From: Carallia brachiata
Taxonomy: Eukaryota; Streptophyta; Magnoliopsida; Malpighiales; Rhizophoraceae
Direction: 5' to 3'
Length of the DNA stretch: 64,000 nucleotides
NCBI GenBank assembly: GCA_021464245.1
Contig: JADCRB010000070.1
Coordinates: forward strand, 995,373-1,059,372
The position numbers were made by a program, and so were the translations under genes. Shown in pieces: positions 32,149 to 44,999 of the stretch; within the stretch, counting starts at the first letter, position 1; each line of letters begins with the position of its first letter. Under the pieces are notes generated by a model. It was not told where the DNA came from, did not search any database, and saw only the letters and a program-made list of their open reading frames with translations.

Positions 32149-32845
32149 CATAGTTTTAAAAATCGGACCGGACCGACCGGTTGGACCGAAAAATCGGTGA
32201 ACCGGAGGTCGGATCGGTCCGATTCTCTGCTAAAACCGGAATAGGAAATGAACCGCTCGAAAATCGGTGAACTGGCCTGTCGAACCGGAAAACTGGTGAA
32301 CCTGCCGGTCGGACCGAAAAACCTGTAACTCCAAAACCGGTGAACCGGCCGGTCGGACCGATGAACCGGTCGGTCGGACCGATGAACCGGTAAACAGATC
32401 ATCTTGATCAAAACAACGTCGTTTTATTTATTTTTTTGAATTAAAAATGAAAATAAATAATACTTATTTATATTAATAAAAAATGTAATATTTTTGAATT
32501 ATATATTGACTCTATAATATTTATTTTTAGATATGAATATTCGATTAATAGTTTTATAATATTTTATTTTTGATATTTATACTTTATTAATTTATTTAAT
32601 TAGAAAATTATCATAAATATCTTGTATTGTAATTTTATTTTAAATTTAAGTAGACTCATATTCTATTTTTTATGATTATACTCATTGTTTGTTATTAAAA
32701 AATGAAAAATTATAAATATTAATTATTAATTTTATCAAATCAGAATTGACCCGCCGGTTCAACCGTCGATTTTCTGATTAGACCGTTAAACCACTACCCC
32801 AGTCTTCTTACCGGTTCAATAACCGGTCCGGTTTTTAAAACTATG
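32149..32845. mobile_element. hAT-like non-autonomous element, 8-bp TSD
   Basis: The left end CATAGTTTTAAAAATCGGAC and the reverse complement of the right end, CATAGTTTTAAAAACCGGAC, are nearly perfect inverted repeats. GGTAAGAT flanks the element on both sides (32141-32148 and 32846-32853), the 8-bp duplication typical of hAT insertions. The left 250 bp are GC-rich and full of short tandem units such as GGTCGGACCGATGAACCGGT. The right 400 bp are AT-rich. The minus-strand frame at 32148-32411 merely translates the tandem units and is not a gene. Confidence 0.88.
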
Positions 32846-34097
32846 GGTAAGATACAAAATTTATGACACGTAAAAGAACAATTAATTTATTAATTTATTT
32901 TTTTAATTTAATATTTTTTTATTAATTAAATTTTTGTATACTCATTTTAAGTCTTTTATTTTTTAAAAAAAATTTATATTTATTATTTCAATTTTATATA
33001 ACTTATTCTTAAATTGTTTTACGGTCAACTTCCACTTTAGTTCTTCGAGAATCGAGACTTTGACCCATTATTACCATGCATCCTTTTCTCGACGTGTGCT
33101 CAGCGCTTACAGTCCCTGTACTCTCTCACCGTAAAAAAATTGCAACCTTTCGAATTCAAAAACAAAAAAACAAACTCGAAAGGCAGTGCGTTTTGTTTGT
33201 ATTTTTTTATTTTTTTGTTATAGGAGAAGCCGAGCAGCGAGCGCCAGAGCCCATATGCAGAGGAGTGGGGACAAAAATTCGAACTCCCACCAATTGTGTT
33301 GAGAGACACGCTTCAGAGCTGTCCGGAATAAAGCCCGGTCCTCACCCACCAGTGCAAAGCCAATTTCTCAGTCTACAGTCCGCATACGTCCATTGCTACT
33401 GTGCAGATAATAGTAAACAACATTTCATCCTTTTCCCAGAGTCTCATCTCATAGAAATGATAAATTTCCTTGTGAGAATGTCATGTCATAACGTAAGGCA
33501 AAAAAAACAATTCAAATCCCAATAATTTGAAGAACACAATGCCATTTTGTGTGTCAGACTCGGGCATTTTCACACTCTTTTCTTCTGCTTGTGTATCCGC
33601 TTCAAAGATCTCCTTTTTAACCTTTTTCTTCCATCTCTTTTCTCTTTTTTCTCTTTTTTTCACTCATTGGATTTGACATGCACCCCAATTACATTCACCA
33701 ACAACTGCGATCGTCTTTCTTACTTGTGGGTGCTTTTGTTTTTTTGGTTTAAATTCTCCATCGTATTATTTCAGAGGTGAACATGGCCTAATCAGACCAC
33801 TGTTCAGTCCTTTTTTGCTCTACTGGTCTGGTCTGGACTGAGCTACCATTCTCATTCTTGGCTTCTCCTCCGACTTCCAACTACTGTTCAGTCTTTCCCC
33901 TACCAGTTTTCAGTACTTCCCCATCTTTTTTCTGCAACAATCTAATCTATCTCTCAATCCAAAGTTTTTACTTATCTGCATTGTTTAAGCCTCATTTCTG
34001 TCTCCTCCAAAAATACCCACCTAAAAAAAAGAGCTTTTCTTGCAATTCCTTCTGAAAGTTTACTTCTTGCCAGTACTAAGCTGTAGAGAGGGACAGG

Positions 34098-37000
34098 ATG
34101 GCCATTTCCCCTGCCAACATTCTTCTTCTCCTTGTCTCACTTCTCACCACAGCTGCTGCTGTTACCACCGCCTCAGCCGCCCACCACCGCCACCTTCTCC
34201 ACCAACCGTTTTTTCCACTTACAACTGCAGTTCCTCCAGTCCAACCTCCTTCCCTTCCTCCGCAACCGCAATCCCAACCGAAGTACCCATTCTCCACCAC
34301 TCCCAACACCCAGCAAAAGCCATTCTTCCCTACGTTTCCCTCCCCTCCTCCTCCTCCTCCGTCGCCTCCTTCACTTTCCGCGCTCGTCACCTTTCCGGCC
34401 AACATCTCCTCCCTCCTCCCCCCCACGCTCCCTCCTCTTCAGTTTCTCGCCACCACCTCATCACTATCGTCTCCATCTCCCTCTCCATTCTTTTCGCTCT
34501 CATTCTTGCAGCTCTCTCCGCCTTCTTCCTCTACTCCCGCCGCCACCACCACCACCACCACGCCCCTACTACCTCCGATAAAACATCCCGATCCGACAGC
34601 CTCCGTCTTTTCACGCCAAACTCCATCCCATCCGACGGCTCCCCAAAACCCCCTAAACTTCTGCACCGCCCCGGAGTCCCCAACACCAGCTCTGAGATTC
34701 TATACCTGGGTACGCTAGTGAACTCAAGAAATGGACTTGTTGATGAGGATCATCAAAAGGTCGCGAATTTAAGCAATGCCGGAGGAGTCGCCATTGGAGT
34801 TTCCTCCACGGCTTACCAAAAGCTGGGGTCGCCGGAGCTGAAGCCACTGCCGCCATTACCAAGACACAACTACACGCCCAGTTATCGAAGCGGCGAAGTT
34901 CTGCTTGGTTCTTCTAAAGAAGGTGAATCCGACACCGAAACAGATGATGAAGCCGAGCAGTTCTTCTCGCCGAGAGGCTCGTCTGGGCGCAAAGAGGGTC
35001 TTCAAGCAGAAAGTCCTTCGCTTTTGAGATCAAGTTCAAGAAGAGAAATTCAAGGAGAGAACATTGGGTCTAGAAATTCTGTTTCTCCTGCAAATTCGGT
35101 ATCATCGACTAGTCCCTCTGCAGTATCGAGATCTCCAGATACTGTAATCAGTATCCCTGCTGCTCCAGTGAAGCCGTCGACCGCATCCATTTCTTCGTCT
35201 TCATCATTGAGCAGTACCCAGAATTCGCCCCGGATTGATTCAGAGTTTTTAGGGAAGAATCAGCCGTCTCCGACGAGATTTGAGAGTGTTGGTAACCCAT
35301 TTGTACAGATAGGACTGTCGCCACCCCTCCGCCTCCTCCGCCTCCACCGCGGTTTTGGGAGATTCCAGCAGCCGAAAGAGTAGCTCAGGATGTGAATTGG
35401 GTGAGCTCAGGGCCACCGAAGCTTTTCACGCCAACAAAGCCTGTTTTGGTTCATAATGGATTGTCAAGTTTGTCCAGTGAGCAATTGCAGAGCAATTCCA
35501 GTGTTGAGAGGAGTGAGGAGATCCCAAAGCCAAAGTTGAAGCCTTTACATTGGGATAAAGTTAGGGCCAGCTCGGACCGGGCTATGGTGTGGGATCAGAT
35601 TAAATCCAGCTCTTTTCAGTGAGATACTGATATCTCTTTTTCACCTCTTTTATGTGAAATGATTTAAATCTAATTTGATCACACACCAAACTTAATTCCC
35701 AAAAAAAAAAAAAAAAGAACAGAATGACGACAAAAAATTTCATATAGCCAACCAATTTGAATTTGAGGTTAAGGCTTTATTATTGTTGTTGTTGAATGTG
35801 AACTGATTGAAATATGTTGGTATATAGTTTCTTGATTTGGAATGGAGTTGCTGTTTACTTTTTCTGGGTGCTTTTAGGTGCCATAGATTGCCATCTGCTA
35901 TGTTTGGTGGTTCTGCTTATTATTATTATTTTTTTAAAGTTTGTGTTGTGTTGGGTTCTTTGCAGGTTAAATGAAGAAATGATCGAGACACTGTTTATGA
36001 TAAATAATCCAAATTTGAATGTGAAAGACAACAATGGAAGGCGTCAATCTTTTCCTTTGCTGAATCAGGAGAATCAGGTGCTTGATCCAAAAAAGTCTCA
36101 GAACATTGCAATTTTGCTGCGAGCACTAAATGTGACCATTGATGAAGTTTGTGAAGCTCTTTTGGAAGGTGATCTATTATTGTAGGCTACATGCTAAGAC
36201 ACATCTGATTGTGCGTATGCAAGGCATTTTATGGTTAAACTAAACCAGAAACCTGTTTTACCGCTCTCACTGTGTTTTGATATGTATGATTGAGATGAAT
36301 TGTCTCATCCGTAAATTTTACTGTACACCTGCTGCTTGTGCTTGGCTTTCAGACTATCCTAATTTTGCTTACACTTAAACAGGAAATTCAGATACGCTGG
36401 GGACCGAACTTCTTGAGAGTTTATTAAAGATGGCTCCAACCAAAGAAGAAGAACGAAAACTAAAGGAGTTCAAGGATGAATCACCAGTTAAATTAGGGCC
36501 TGCTGAGAAGTTTCTGAAGGCAGTCCTTGATATTCCTTTTGCATTTAAGAGGGTCGATGCAATGCTTTACATTGCTAATTTTGAGTCAGAAGTTGATTAC
36601 CTTGGAAGATCTTTTGAAACCCTAGAGGTAAATCTCAACTGGCCTTGCATTCTTTATTTCCTACATGTGCGTATTGTTCCTTTTTATTTTTGATAGAATT
36701 TCTATTCTGTTTTATGATGCTGTCTGGGGCCTTAATTCTCACAACTGTCAGATATAATTATTTTTCAAAGTGGAACTGGAGAACCGCAGAACCACGATTG
36801 TGCTTATCACGGTTTCAGTTCAAAGTGCAACTGCAGAACCGTTGATTAATTCCGGTTCCATTTACACGTTTGACACAGTTTGGCTCTGGTTTGAACCAGA
36901 ACAATGATCAGGCCTACTTCTGCTTTGTAATTTGATGAAATGGGTTACAACTACTAGGTGGGGACTGGGATTGTACTTTCGTAGTGTCCAACCTTCCAAA

Positions 37001-38299
37001 CTGTGACCACAAAGCAGCTCAAGTAAACAAACGAGGTATCAGTGTGGTAAAAGCAGGTGCATGGTTTAGCTGGCGAAGGCTTTTTCGCGATTATGCTGGG
37101 GGATTGGGACTTAGGATATTCCTTTCCTAAGGACATTTGGAGGTAGGCAGTTAGGTTCAAGGATGAGGAAGTTGTACCCTTTGTTGCTTAGTGCAGCCAA
37201 TGTATCCCTAAGTTCAAATTGTATGTCAATTCCCAACACTTGGGCTAGGTACACATGCCATTAATTACATTTGCAAGTATGCTAAAGGCAATTAGCTGGC
37301 TTTCATTTCTAGGATGACAGGCGTTGAATTGAAGTTTTCATCCCTTTTTTACTGTCGGAGTTTGTCGTTCTATATGCAATTGAAGGTGCTGGGTGGTTGT
37401 ATTTTTTTGATGTTTATAATCATATCTGCCTGAGAAAATTGATGTTCTTTTGGTGCTCACATATTTTCCTTTTTCCTCAGGTTGCTTGTGAGGAATTGAG
37501 GAACAGCAGGATGTTCCTAAAGCTTCTAGAAGCAGTGCTCAAGACTGGGAACCGCATGAATGTTGGCACCAACCGTGGCGATGCCCATGCCTTCAAACTG
37601 GACACACTTCTTAAGCTTGTAGATGTTAAGGGCACGGATGGGAAAACAACTCTCTTACATTTTGTTGTACAGGAAATCATTAGATCTGAAGGTTCCCATC
37701 TTTCTGGTACAAATCAGAATCATGCAGTTGAAAGAACTCAACAATCTGCTTTGCAGGATGATGTTGAATTTAGCAAGCTCGGCCTACAGGTTGTTTCAGG
37801 TTTGAGTGGAGAGCTCACCAATGTAAAGAAAGCTGCTGCAATGGATTCAGACGTGCTTAGCAATGAAGTTGAAAAACTTTCCTCAGGAATTACAAAAATT
37901 AGGGAAGTTCTGATTCTAAATGAAGAAATTGCATTGAAGGAAAGTAGCTGGAAGTTCTCAGAGTCTATGAATGGATTTCTGAAGAAGGCAGGGGAAGAAA
38001 TTGGAAGAATTCAAGCTCAGGAGAAAATTGCTCTTTCCAAAGTGAAGGAAATAACAGAATATTTCCATGGGAACTCTGTAAAGGAAGAGGCTCATCCCTT
38101 CCGGATCTTTATGGTTGTGAGGGATTTTCTTTCCATTCTCGATCGTGTATGCAAAGAAGTTGGGAAAATCAATGAGAGAACCATCTATAGTTCTGTTCGT
38201 CCTGTGCCAATGAATCCAACCCTTCCGCAAATCTTTCCTGGGCTGAATGGAAGGCCGCATTATGGCTCCTCAGACGAGGAGGGTTCATCCTCATCTTAG
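34098..38299 (+). CDS. FH1: Class I formin, FH1-like, two apparent single-base gaps in exon 1
   Basis: Plant class I formins nucleate and bundle actin while anchored in the plasma membrane and contacting the wall. Exons: 34098-35618, 35966-36168, 36383-36627 and 37481-38299. The order is signal peptide ([20 protein letters not shown]), Pro-rich extracellular part, membrane helix ([20 protein letters not shown] at about 34468-34527), Ser-rich cytosolic region with [14 protein letters not shown] and SPRGSSGR, a short proline run, then the FH2 domain from [20 protein letters not shown] to the C-terminus. FH2 landmarks are [52 protein letters not shown] and [10 protein letters not shown]. The reading frame shifts twice by one missing base, at the C run 34418-34424 and near the C run 35324-35327. 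Exon 1 (1521 nt) plus two bases gives exactly the phase 2 its donor requires. The repaired length would be about 929 residues. The FH1 proline tract is short for the family. Confidence 0.92.
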
Positions 38300-39457
38300 T
38301 TCAGAGTCTGCTGACATTTATGTTAGTTGATTGCTGCTGGTAAATCTCATTGGAACGCCCATTAGAAACTGGAGGTGTATGATCCAACAAGACGAGGGCT
38401 TGAGTAGAGCTTTCTTAGCTTTATGTCCATAGTCCTAAACTGACGAGCCTCCATTTTGTACCTAATATATATTCACTTAAAAAAGATTTTTTTATTTGTT
38501 GATTTTATTGTAATATATGTTCAAAGTTGCTTGTGTGAGGTAAATCTGTTCAAAGTTGATCTCGAGGCACCGTGAAGCTGTAGAAGAACAAAAGCCCTAT
38601 TGTTGCTGCTTCTGAGAAACTTCAGGTGCGTCTATTTCACTTCATTGAAAGCTTGAACGCGTAGTCATCCTGCGAATTTTTGGCAGTAATTGGGAATACG
38701 GTCTCGGAGTGTGCTCTCTATTGGCAGTTTGGCAGGATGATTTGACGGGAAAATTTTCTAGAAATAGTTTGATATGCGTATAACAGGATTTAAAAGACTT
38801 CAAGACCATGGCTGATGTCCATTGTATTCTACAATACAATGCAAGGGTCAAGCTACAAATTTTGGGCAAAATACAGTAGTTCAGTAAGTGGGAGATGCTA
38901 GCTTAAGAGTTAAGACACAAGTGTTGCAGGTTAACTAGATCAGTAAGGGACTCTAGAGTCTCTAGGCGACGGACGCGTTGTCTTTCAAAATTTTTGCCTC
39001 AAATACTAGGCAAAAGACGGCTCCTTGACTGGAGTAACATCAATTCTTTCTGATGTAGCTGCTCTTAAGTGTCCAAGGCAAGCCATGCTCCCCTGTGTCC
39101 ACCCCATTTTCTCCTAACTCAGTTATTCCAAAATTTCATATTACAGGTATTTACCAGCATATCGGCTTGTGTTTTTCGATCTCCACCCACTGGATATCCA
39201 ATACAACTCCACTGTTCAATCCTTGTCAATGGCAATATTACTCGGCTAATGCTACAGTCAACCAACTCAATAATTTATGGTAGAAGCTCTCTGAGTTATA
39301 TATATATATATATATGTATTGCATATGACGCAAAAAAACAAAATTTTTTATTCATTTGTGAATAAATTCTCTTTTCTTTCTGTGTTACAGTTACTTTTAT
39401 TGTTCTTACAATGAGCAGGCTGCACATAACCTTATACTTTGATGGAGATGACAAAAT
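38300..39457. other. Intergenic between convergent formin and BTB-TAZ genes
   Basis: This is the 3' flank of both genes. It contains a TA microsatellite at 39298-39316. No other feature is supported. Confidence 0.55.
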
Positions 39458-42384
39458 TTAAGGGGTGACAATGGACCTATTTGCCAAGATGAATGGACCC
39501 AGCGAGTTCTTCGCTGAAATTACTTTGCTGACCAGCAGTCTCCACTTTGCTTCCTCTTTCTTAGTCTGCTGTTTCATTTTCTCCTTGAAATGCCTATAAT
39601 ACCAACAGAAGAGAAAATCATCATGACTTGTCAGGAATTAGTACGACACAATCTTTTTTCCTGGTCTAAAAGTGTTATCGCATTTCAAATTGAACTCAAT
39701 CACGAAATCTAGATAGCAGGGTACCCAGGTAAAAATCTTTTTTAACCCTTAAAACTTTTGAAAGCAATGGGCAAAGACACGTATAAGTTTCATGCTCACC
39801 TACAAAGAGGAACCTTGCAGATATCAGGCTCATCGCACATACGAGAATGCAATTCAAGAAGCTGCCACATGCGCTTGCAATGAATGCATCCACCAGGGAC
39901 CCGAGCCTTACAGTTGGAAAAATGACGGACTAAGTTTTCAAGCCCTTTGCAAGCAGGGAAATTGCAGGCAACCTGGCTTCCCTTCAGCACTTTGTCACAA
40001 GGCCCGATCGTCCTACACCCATCCTTGCATATGTGAAGGAGAGCCTCCATTGCCTCGTATAGTTGCAAATATACCTTCTTCTCCTCCAATTTCCTCAAAT
40101 TTTCCAGTTTTCTCTGAAACCAAAAAGTGTAACCACGATCTCTTTCAATATAGATAAAATGAAGTATTGCTTATTGAAAACTATTTAACACTGCATTTAC
40201 AACATTAGAGAACTTCATATGAGCTAAGATTAAAACAAGAAGTTTTTCCTCCAAATCTTTAAGAACTACTAACTCAGATGAACATAACAGCTGAGTGAAT
40301 ATCCCAACTAGGAAAAACATGCTGCTGGAGTAAAAAATTGAAAAAGATCAACGTGAAATTTTGATCTTTAACTGAACCTGCTAGGTATTCCTGGCAAGAA
40401 AAACATTAGAGGCATCCACATATGCCCAGTGGATAGTGTAGAATTTTGATATAAAGCTGGATCCTTTGTTAATTTATCAAATCAGTGGACAACTTGGGTC
40501 ACAGTATGACATATTCAGCCACCAAGAGCCTCACTGAACTCGATTCAAGCATTGGTCTGAAAACTCAAGGAATGGAAATCTAAAAACACGCAAGCATCCC
40601 TGCAGCATTTCATCTGAACCAGTCTAAATAATAGTTAACTCAGTCCTTTAACAGGTGTTGAATCCTTGTAGTCTGGAGAGGATTGAACCCAAAACTGGAA
40701 AACAAAAATGTGCATTTTGCACATGCTCAAAATGATTCATCTATCGCAGAGATTAATCAGGAGCTCACTTACAGAATCTTTTCAATGATGGACCCTACAA
40801 GCTCTTGTTCAAGGGAAGGATTTGCATGCTTCATGACTTTCCAACCTTCAGTGGATGATACAGATTTGAAGTCCTTCATCACATACGAAGACAGACAAAG
40901 GAGAGACGTGGAGCATCACAGTTCCTTGCCAATTGAAGCACATCTATCACATTCTCTTTGTTCAACCCACCTTGCTCTAGAAAATGTGTACAAACTCTCT
41001 TCAAAGATGGAACCAAGTATGAGTGTGACAAAGCCAACAAATGGAGAACAAAATTCTTCATATCTTCCTCTTCATAGCTGTAGTAGAATATCAAAATCCA
41101 ACTTTAGGATTTATAACAGGATCCCTAACGAAACAGAAGAAGGAAAACCATAATCGACCTTTGCTAACAAGCTCTACCAGCCTACCAGGACCTAAACAGT
41201 TACAATATATTATGCCTGTCCGAAATTCCTTCAAACTAAACTTGATTTAAGGATCATACCATAGTTATAAATGTAATATCTCATAGAAACATTTCAATCC
41301 AAGAGAGAGAAAATTGTTAATCACTGACTCGAAGATCAACAAAATTGGGTATGTCAACAAATTTTGATAAGGGGTGTATGCTCTTTTAAAAGTGAAATTC
41401 ATGGTGTATGGTCTACGTCCATTGCTATTTCCATGCTACAAAAAGCAACATATGAACAGGGGTATTAATAACAATCTCGCAAGAGCCACACAAAGCTAAT
41501 GACCAATTTAAGGGTGATCGATGCACAGTAACATAATAGTATGTACCAGAATGCGTAGAGAAACCGAATGAATGCGTAGGCAGCTTCATAAGGTACACCG
41601 AGAATTTTGATGTATCTAATACCATTCTTAACTTTTGATTGCCGCAGAATGTTCCTAAGAACCGGTGATGCAATACTCTGCAAGAAAAAGTTGTGGGTAA
41701 TAAGACTTAGCCCAACCAAACAAGGATAATCTTAAATTTTGCATAGATTCAATAACTTGTCTTGATTGGAATTAAAAATAGAAATTTAGTATCCACACTG
41801 CATCTAAAAGTCATACACTCTACAAAACAAAGATGTGGAATTCCGCATCATATTTTCCGAAGAGACAAACGACCTGTGGTTTTCAGTTGTATCTTAGAAG
41901 AACTTTTAAAATTCAGGCACCCAAAAATCATTTCCATCTAATTCACCGGGCTAAGAATCCTTCAATCTATCATCAACACTCGATGAACAGAGGGTACTCC
42001 CAAACTTTAGCAGATAAATTAAGGGAAGGTCAATTAACTCACAAGTACATTTGAATGGGCTGGTATACACGATTTGCTCTTCGTGATGATGTAGACATCC
42101 GCACCATAACCTTCCTTAAACAATCTGTCCCACACATCCTTTATTTCCTTTACGGTGGAGCAACACTCTGAAATCCTTTTGCACTGATTGGCTTTTGTAA
42201 GTGATTTATCGGGAAGGGGAGGTGGCTTAGGAATATTACAGCTATAGGAAACAGAGGATGTAGGTGTTTCCAGCACTTGTTGGACATCGGCCAAATCCTG
42301 TTCATCTACGTTGATATTGAAACACCCACTGACAGATTCACCCACAGGAGATAGCCAAGGAGAATCGACATCCGGTGAAGCCAT
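39458..42384 (-). CDS. BTB/POZ and TAZ domain protein (BT family), one or two apparent single-base gaps
   Basis: BT proteins are plant-specific adaptors that join a BTB domain (CUL3 ligase contact) to a TAZ zinc finger and a calmodulin-binding tail, and act in nutrient, light and gametophyte responses. Minus-strand exons: 42043-42384, 41547-41677, 40773-41077, 39800-40113 and 39458-39593. The BTB part is [17 protein letters not shown]... with AHSNVL and [19 protein letters not shown]-like helices follow ([20 protein letters not shown]). The TAZ Cys/His cluster includes [35 protein letters not shown] and [20 protein letters not shown]. Exon 40773-41077 lacks one G in the family pattern C-L-R-M-V-x-K-D-F-K (plus strand near 40882), giving an immediate stop. 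A second base may be missing in the run at 40779-40782, where restoring it recreates the expected D-S-R. Repaired length would be about 409 residues, closest to BT3/BT4. Confidence 0.9.
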
Positions 42385-43083
42385 GAGCTACTATTGTTAT
42401 CGTTGCACAAAGTATGGCAAAAAGCTCTGCAGCAAAAATAAAATTACTGGTAAGCGAAAAGACCTGCATGAAGGCAGATGTAAAACACGAACAACCAATT
42501 GTAGGTTTGTACATAGGAATCAGGCAAAAGGGTGTCACTGAATCATACAAAGCCCATCTTCATGAACTTTCTCACGAAGAAAAATTACAAATTTCGAAAA
42601 AAGAAATTTCTCAGTTTATTAAAGACTATTTGTCCCGACTTAGAGTAATCTTAATCAAATCAACAAAAAGAACCAACAGACAAGAAAATCCCATAAAAGA
42701 AAAGGATGCAAGATTGAAACTTGATCAAAATTATTGCAGGTAACAAACTACTCATAAATTTTTACCAAAACTTGATAAAATTATTGCAGGTGAAAGGCCA
42801 TTTTCCCCGAAAGATTGCATCTTTTTTAAGTCAAACGATTCACCGTCATTGACTGTACCACACATACAAAAGTTGCATTAACAAAAAATAATCCAAAGAT
42901 ACAATCCACAGAAGTATTAAGAAAAAAAAAACAAAAATCATAGTCACAGAGTTATTGTGTCCAACCCAATATCAAAAACTCACATTTCTCGCTTAGAAGT
43001 TTCTTGAAACTCATAATCTCCCTTTATATTTAAATTTTCAGCTCTAAAACAAATAAAAAATTTGACCAAAAAAACCGCTCTGA

Positions 43084-43222
43084 CATGCGGCCGCCAGAGA
43101 GAGAGAGAGGCTGAAGTTACCTGGAAGATCACGCCACAGGAATATTCAAGGAATGGAAATGGAAAGTTGAAGAGTCGGTGGAGTGAGAAAGATTGTTTTG
43201 GTAGAGAGAGAGAGACAGCGTT
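43084..43222 (-). promoter_or_regulatory. Pyrimidine-rich (CT/GA) tracts upstream of the BTB-TAZ gene
   Basis: Two GA repeats on the plus strand (43097-43110 and 43202-43214) read as CT tracts on the gene's strand, about 700-830 bp upstream of its ATG, next to a GCGGCCGC site. Such Y-patch-like tracts are common around plant transcription starts. This would imply a long or intron-containing 5' UTR. Inference only. Confidence 0.3.
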
Positions 43223-44764
43223 TGGTACAGAGAGGCGACTGACCGTGACGTAGGAAACCTCAACACATAACTGAGGGAAATTAATACAGGCGTGACAAGT
43301 AGCCTTCACGAACACATCATTTATTTATGAAAATAGATTGGTATCTCCTAGATTTTTGTGTTGGTCGGTGTTTTGAGTAAAATTGTTATTATATTTTTAA
43401 AGTAAAAATTAATATTTTTAAAATATAAAAATAATAAATATTTAAAAAATATTAATTATAATTTTAAAAATATCAGTTATAATTTTAATTAAAATATTAT
43501 ACAACACAAAAAATACTTGAGACATATATGTTTGTTTTTTTATTTATTTATTTTTTGAATTAGATGTAACATTAATATATATATGTGGGACGAAAATAAC
43601 TTATTTTTTAATTTAACATATTTTTTATAATTAAATAATTTCGATTATGATATATTTTTTAACAGTTTTACTAAATGTAATCATAAAAATTTTTCTACAT
43701 GATATTTTTTTGTTGCCAGGAGGCTTAAATGTGATAATAGAAACACCACTCTTCGATAAAGTGCCCTAATTAAGTGCAAGAGAAACATGAACTCTTCATC
43801 ATTTATATTCCTATAAATAAGTCAATATGGAACGTCACCAATTTTGTTGTTTTTCAGTGAATCATTGTTAGTATAGGCAACAAATACATCAAATACTACC
43901 TGTCGCACGGATTTTTTTGTTCAAATTACCAAATGTGGAGCGTATATTTACTTAAATGTTCAAAATATATATAATTAATTTTACAAAAATTTCACAAACA
44001 TAATTCCTTTTTCTATAATAAAAAAAAGTTGGATACAATTGATCTTGAAATAAGAAGAAGAAGTTCATAAAAAGTTAAACTATGTGTTAATAACAAAGAC
44101 GAAAAAAAAAAATCAATAATATCCCATGCTAAGTATCCTTATATACATATTAATTTAATTGATAATTAATTCTTAGGCAAGCTCTTAAATCTTTTGAGAA
44201 TTGATTAAATAAGCTACTTTAAAAATTTGTGATAATCCGAGTGATTTGCAACCTCTCTCAGCTCTTGAATTTATGTTTTTTTTTTTAATTTATTATATAA
44301 ATATGATGAAAAAATATATATATATATTTTTTGTATTTTAGAATTGCAAAGCACTGACAGCTTTCGTATTATTGCCTTTGGTACATCCGGACTGTAATTT
44401 GTTTGGTAATAGAAAAATAAATAAATAAATAACAACTCCCTTTTTCTGTGGCTTACATATTACGAGATGGTCGGCGAATGAGTCAAACCGACCGGTGGCG
44501 GCATGAGTTTCCAACTCACGAACCCATGTCGGTGGAGCCCGCCACCACCCACATCCCTTTCTGTGTGGCCCCGTGCAATCAAAACCTCACACGTGGTCCT
44601 CTCGACTCACAACCACACAACCTAGTATAGTACACGTCATTTTTGTCATATAATAATTATTTTCGGGCAACAGTCTGCGCTGTGACGCCCTGAAAGGTTT
44701 TTCTTTCTTTTAATTGAATGAGAAAGAAAGAAGACCTCTCGTAAAGCATTAACATATTTTTTCA

Positions 44765-44999
44765 TCTATTTTTTTATTAAAAGAATTTTTAAATTATAAA
44801 CTATATAATAAAAATAATTATTTTAATTTATAATTTTTTTTCTCATTTTAAGATTTAAATTTAAGATTTTTAAATTACGAGTTATACAATGAAAATAATT
44901 ATTTTAATTTGTAAACCCTTTTCTCTCATTTTAAGATTTGAATTTAAGATTTTTAAAATATAAATTTTGAATTCTAATTATTAAAGTGCCTTTTGAGAA
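44765..44999. repeat. Copy 1 of a dispersed AT-rich repeat, internally duplicated
   Basis: Units containing TATACAATRAAAATAATTAT, CTCATTTTAAGATTTRAATT and AAGATTTTTAAA occur twice in tandem (about 88-bp period) and end in TTCTAATTATTAAAGTGCC. The same series of motifs occurs at 56093-56235 and 58803-58958, so this is a dispersed family of unknown type. Confidence 0.6.

Larger units (their letters stand above)
25674..34097. other. 8.4-kb gene-poor, transposon-rich region
   Basis: There is no supportable gene in this AT-rich stretch. It holds a Mutator-like MITE (26812-27313), a tandem duplication (27603-27862), a probable TIR element (29964-30325), an ATA microsatellite (31951-31974) and a hAT-like element (32149-32845). 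Two islands of more complex, GC-richer sequence (27320-27530 and 28090-28300) match nothing I recognise. A TATAAAA at about 30475 within a GC-rich patch (30345-30500) could be a relic promoter. From about 33000 it becomes the pyrimidine-rich leader region of the formin gene. Confidence 0.6.

Noticed and set aside
32148..32411. Minus-strand frame with repeated RPVHRSD
   Set aside because: It translates the CCGGT-type tandem units of the hAT-like element.
33076..33525. 149-codon frame upstream of the formin
   Set aside because: No domain, odd composition and poly-A/poly-T tracts inside it. A GTGGGGACAAAAATTCGAAC stretch recalled a pol III B-box, but there is no A-box, tail or target duplication.
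34076..34426. Gly-rich minus-strand frame opposite the formin
   Set aside because: It is the complement of the Pro-rich coding region and not an independent gene.
34040..35383. 447-codon open frame as the formin start
   Set aside because: It opens without a true ATG (TTG at 34040), and its first ~120 residues are the wrong frame of the signal peptide and Pro-rich region. The frame is real only for the membrane helix and cytosolic part.
44448..44640. GC-rich patch with a 60-codon frame
   Set aside because: No recognised domain or splice context. It is noted only as compositionally different.
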